Of a DNA stretch of 8,327 nucleotides, positions 6,570 through 8,327 are shown piece by piece; position 1 is the stretch's first letter, and each line of letters opens with the position of its first letter. The notes below the pieces were generated by a model, which saw only the letters and a list, made by a program, of their open reading frames with translations, made no database searches and was not told the origin of the DNA. The position numbers and the translations under genes are program-made. Source of the DNA: JAQBFJ01 sp032123435 (GTDB taxonomy: Bacteria; Verrucomicrobiota; Kiritimatiellia; UBA8416; JAQBFJ01). The DNA lies in assembly GCA_032123435.1 (NCBI GenBank), contig JAQBFJ010000243.1, positions 1 through 8,327 of the forward strand, read 5' to 3'.

Positions 6570-6644
6570 TGCCGTACTCTCGATAAAAATGATACTAGAT
6601 ATTGCAACAGTTTTCCAGTCGGCTCAAAACGTAATTAAAGGAAA
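6570..6644. other. Short divergent spacer with the ribosome binding site of the right-hand gene
   Basis: These 75 nt must hold the starts of transcription for dusB (minus) and for the HEXXH protein gene (plus), unless a promoter lies within a coding region. AAAGGA at 6637-6642 is a plausible ribosome binding site for the ATG at 6645, although its spacing of 2 nt is short. I see no convincing promoter boxes. Confidence 0.5.
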
Positions 6645-8327
6645 ATGAATTTGACCGCCGTTAATAGACTGGCTTTATACAAAATCGTGATGTTGCTGTC
6701 ACTATTGTTCATGTTTCTAAGCATAAACGCGCCTGCCACCATACCATCTCCTTCAGAAACGCCCGCTAAGATCATTGTGTCAGGCCGCACCTCCACAGCG
6801 GTTGATATCAAGATTGTCAAAGTGGGGCAGGAGCTTCCCAAGACGTACGCCGACAGGACTATTGGGAACACGCTGGGTTTCGAATGGTATGTGAGCGAGC
6901 ATTATGCGCTCAAGTCACAGATGGACGAGGGCTTTTCGCGCATGATCCTGGAAGTCTCCGAGCTGGCACTACCACACTGGGAGGCGCTGACAGGTCTGGA
7001 ACTGCCCGATCAGGACACGACGCGTATGCTGATCGTCTACGCCAATTCGGCGCAGGAAATCGTAAGGGCGATCCAGGGAGATCTGGGATTCACGTGGAAT
7101 GTGAACGGTGGCGGGGTCACGTGGTGGGGGGTGTGGGGCGCCTACAACTACCCGAGCGGGACGTTACAGTATCACAAGCGGGACTTGATTATTCATGAGA
7201 ACCTGCACATGCTGCAGGGAGCGGCTCTGCGCAACACCCTGGGCTCAGAAGGGTTCACCTACGGCGGCGCTCAGCATGTGTACGACGCCCGGAAAAAGCA
7301 ACTGACGGTGCAGGTGTTCGATTCGGCGCCTATTAATCACTGGACGGACGCAGGGATCGCCGCGCTGCAAAAGGAGCTCATTCCGATCCAGGACATGATC
7401 GCGAAGCAGTGGGACCAGGGGGGGGCGTTCGGGTCGGTGTACTCGCATTTCTTCTGGAGCGATCCGGACCGCTGGTTCAAATGGTGCATCTGGCGGGACG
7501 AATACTACCGCGGACAGGTGAACGGCACGACCAACCTGAAGATCATGGAAGACATCTTCGGGTCGCTGGACAAACTGAACGAGGTTTGGGCGGACTGGGT
7601 TAAACAGCGGCGGATCGCGTTCCATCACGTGGACTGGGGCTGGGAGCAGGATGGGAACGTGATCTGGGCGTATGGGTGGCCATGGGACAGCAAGTATTGG
7701 TCACAGATGGATATTATGTATGCGCCGAATGAAGCAGTGGAATATGATCCACTGCGCATGGACTATCCTGCCGAACCAATGCCTCCGACCGTTGGACCCG
7801 TGAAACGCGGGGTGGCTGAACCGTCGGTGGGCTATGTAATATCCGGCATCAACGGGGGATGCTGGGGAGGTTTTGGTCTTGGCGTGGAAGGACGAAGCAT
7901 GTGCCAGGTTGTCCTTGCGAATGATCAGAAGCTGGTAATAGACGGCGGCGCAATGGGAATGGAACGAAAAGAGTTTCCTTTTTCCGAAGCGCTTAAAGCT
8001 GCCGCCAACAGGCATTCCGGCCGTTATGGAGTAACCATCAAAATCTACGAAAGCAAGCTGGAAGCTGTCGTGCGGGCAGGCGAAGAAGACGCCATGGAGG
8101 AAATCAGGGGGGCGGTGGCTATCACCAGATCCCAACACAACCGGCTCATGAGCAAACACATGTCGCTTATCGGAAAAGACGGCTATCCCAGAATAACGCC
8201 TTACATTGACGATGCCCGTAAAATGCCGCCTGATCTTACGGTACCAGCTCCGGCCAACCGCTGGCGTTTCGGCGGAATGGACGAACTTTACGGACTGTAC
8301 AAAGCCGAATACCATCTGAAAGCCCAA
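6645..8327 (+). CDS. Predicted secreted tryptophan-rich protein with HEXXH zinc-metallopeptidase signature, cut by window end
   Basis: ATG at 6645 opens 561 uninterrupted codons to the last base of the window. Residues 8-31 form a signal peptide: basic residues, the hydrophobic run IVMLLSLLFMFLSI, then a likely cut after APA (29-31). The protein should therefore be exported. Residues 181-190 read DLIIHENLHM, containing HENLH (184-188), the HEXXH pattern of zinc metallopeptidases. LGSEGFTYGG follows with Glu202, which resembles the EG(L/F)-type third ligand of gluzincins, although 13 intervening residues is short for that clan. Residues 81-352 contain 20 tryptophans by hand count. Residues about 390-561 form a different-looking region with GINGGCWGGFGLGVEG and no motif I recognise. 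I cannot name the family. Peptidase activity is inferred from the motif alone, and the zinc ligands are unproven. DNA for residues about 66-350 has markedly different codon use from both ends. The C-terminus is outside the window. Confidence 0.75.
   Translation, partial: MNLTAVNRLALYKIVMLLSLLFMFLSINAPATIPSPSETPAKIIVSGRTSTAVDIKIVKVGQELPKTYADRTIGNTLGFEWYVSEHYALKSQMDEGFSRMILEVSELALPHWEALTGLELPDQDTTRMLIVYANSAQEIVRAIQGDLGFTWNVNGGGVTWWGVWGAYNYPSGTLQYHKRDLIIHENLHMLQGAALRNTLGSEGFTYGGAQHVYDARKKQLTVQVFDSAPINHWTDAGIAALQKELIPIQDMIAKQWDQGGAFGSVYSHFFWSDPDRWFKWCIWRDEYYRGQVNGTTNLKIMEDIFGSLDKLNEVWADWVKQRRIAFHHVDWGWEQDGNVIWAYGWPWDSKYWSQMDIMYAPNEAVEYDPLRMDYPAEPMPPTVGPVKRGVAEPSVGYVISGINGGCWGGFGLGVEGRSMCQVVLANDQKLVIDGGAMGMERKEFPFSEALKAAANRHSGRYGVTIKIYESKLEAVVRAGEEDAMEEIRGAVAITRSQHNRLMSKHMSLIGKDGYPRITPYIDDARKMPPDLTVPAPANRWRFGGMDELYGLYKAEYHLKAQ
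7418..7425 (+). repeat. Run of eight G inside the HEXXH protein gene
   Basis: An uninterrupted G8 tract codes for the Q-G-G-A stretch at about residues 258-261. The reading frame stays coherent on both sides, so the gene is intact as given. Such tracts are prone to slippage and to sequencing error. Confidence 0.85.

Noticed and set aside
6884..7198. 104-codon plus-strand frame overlapping the HEXXH gene
   Set aside because: It is a Gly/Arg-rich shifted-frame product of the G-rich segment. The other frame stays open for 561 codons and contains the recognisable motifs.
8275..8298. Stretch GGMDELYGLYK in the right-hand protein resembling the end of a fluorescent-protein tag (GMDELYK)
   Set aside because: The resemblance covers only a few residues, is interrupted by an insertion, and the surrounding protein is unrelated; coincidence.
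7701..8327. 208-codon minus-strand open frame reaching the right edge
   Set aside because: It lies fully antisense to the plus-strand frame from 6645, which has a signal peptide, an HEXXH motif and a ribosome binding site. The minus product shows no motif or secretion signal and looks like a shadow.

Overview
The window looks like a chromosomal segment of a bacterium with mixed base composition. It holds six protein genes, two of them cut by the window ends. I see no tRNA, rRNA, CRISPR array, transposase or phage gene. The lineage cannot be fixed from this sequence. Three things suggest an environmental Gram-negative-like or PVC-type genome, such as Kiritimatiellota, Lentisphaerota or Planctomycetota: the TGS/SAD-uridine kinase fusion, the 'TTGACAGGAT'-type intergenic repeats, and the large secreted proteins of no known family. 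This placement is only an inference.

Layout from left to right. (1) Positions 1-1202, minus strand: the N-terminal 400 codons of a secreted or membrane-anchored subtilisin-family (S8) serine protease, with all catalytic residues visible. (2) 1203-1398: a divergent intergenic region ending in a cluster of inverted repeats directly before the next start. (3) 1399-3087, plus: a TGS/ThrRS-SAD-like plus uridine kinase fusion protein. (4) 3088-3379: a 292-nt gap with two identical 28-nt direct repeats flanking two hairpins. (5) 3380-4759 and 4899-5561, plus: ktrB and ktrA, the membrane and regulatory subunits of a Ktr-type potassium uptake system. Their 139-nt spacer carries degenerate relatives of the same repeat, one of which holds the ktrA ribosome binding site. 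(6) 5556-6569, minus: a tRNA-dihydrouridine synthase of the DusB type, convergent with ktrA and overlapping it by 6 nt. (7) 6645-8327, plus: a large open frame running off the window end. It encodes a predicted secreted, tryptophan-rich protein with an HEXXH zinc-metallopeptidase signature, and I do not recognise its family.

KtrB and KtrA should work together as a gated K+ channel-like transporter. The kinase and DusB are housekeeping-type functions (nucleoside metabolism and tRNA modification) with no obvious link to potassium uptake. The two partial genes at the ends both encode exported proteins with protease signatures, of different catalytic classes. The least ordinary parts are the HEXXH protein, whose base and codon use changes sharply inside one reading frame, and the structured repeat DNA around the ktr genes.
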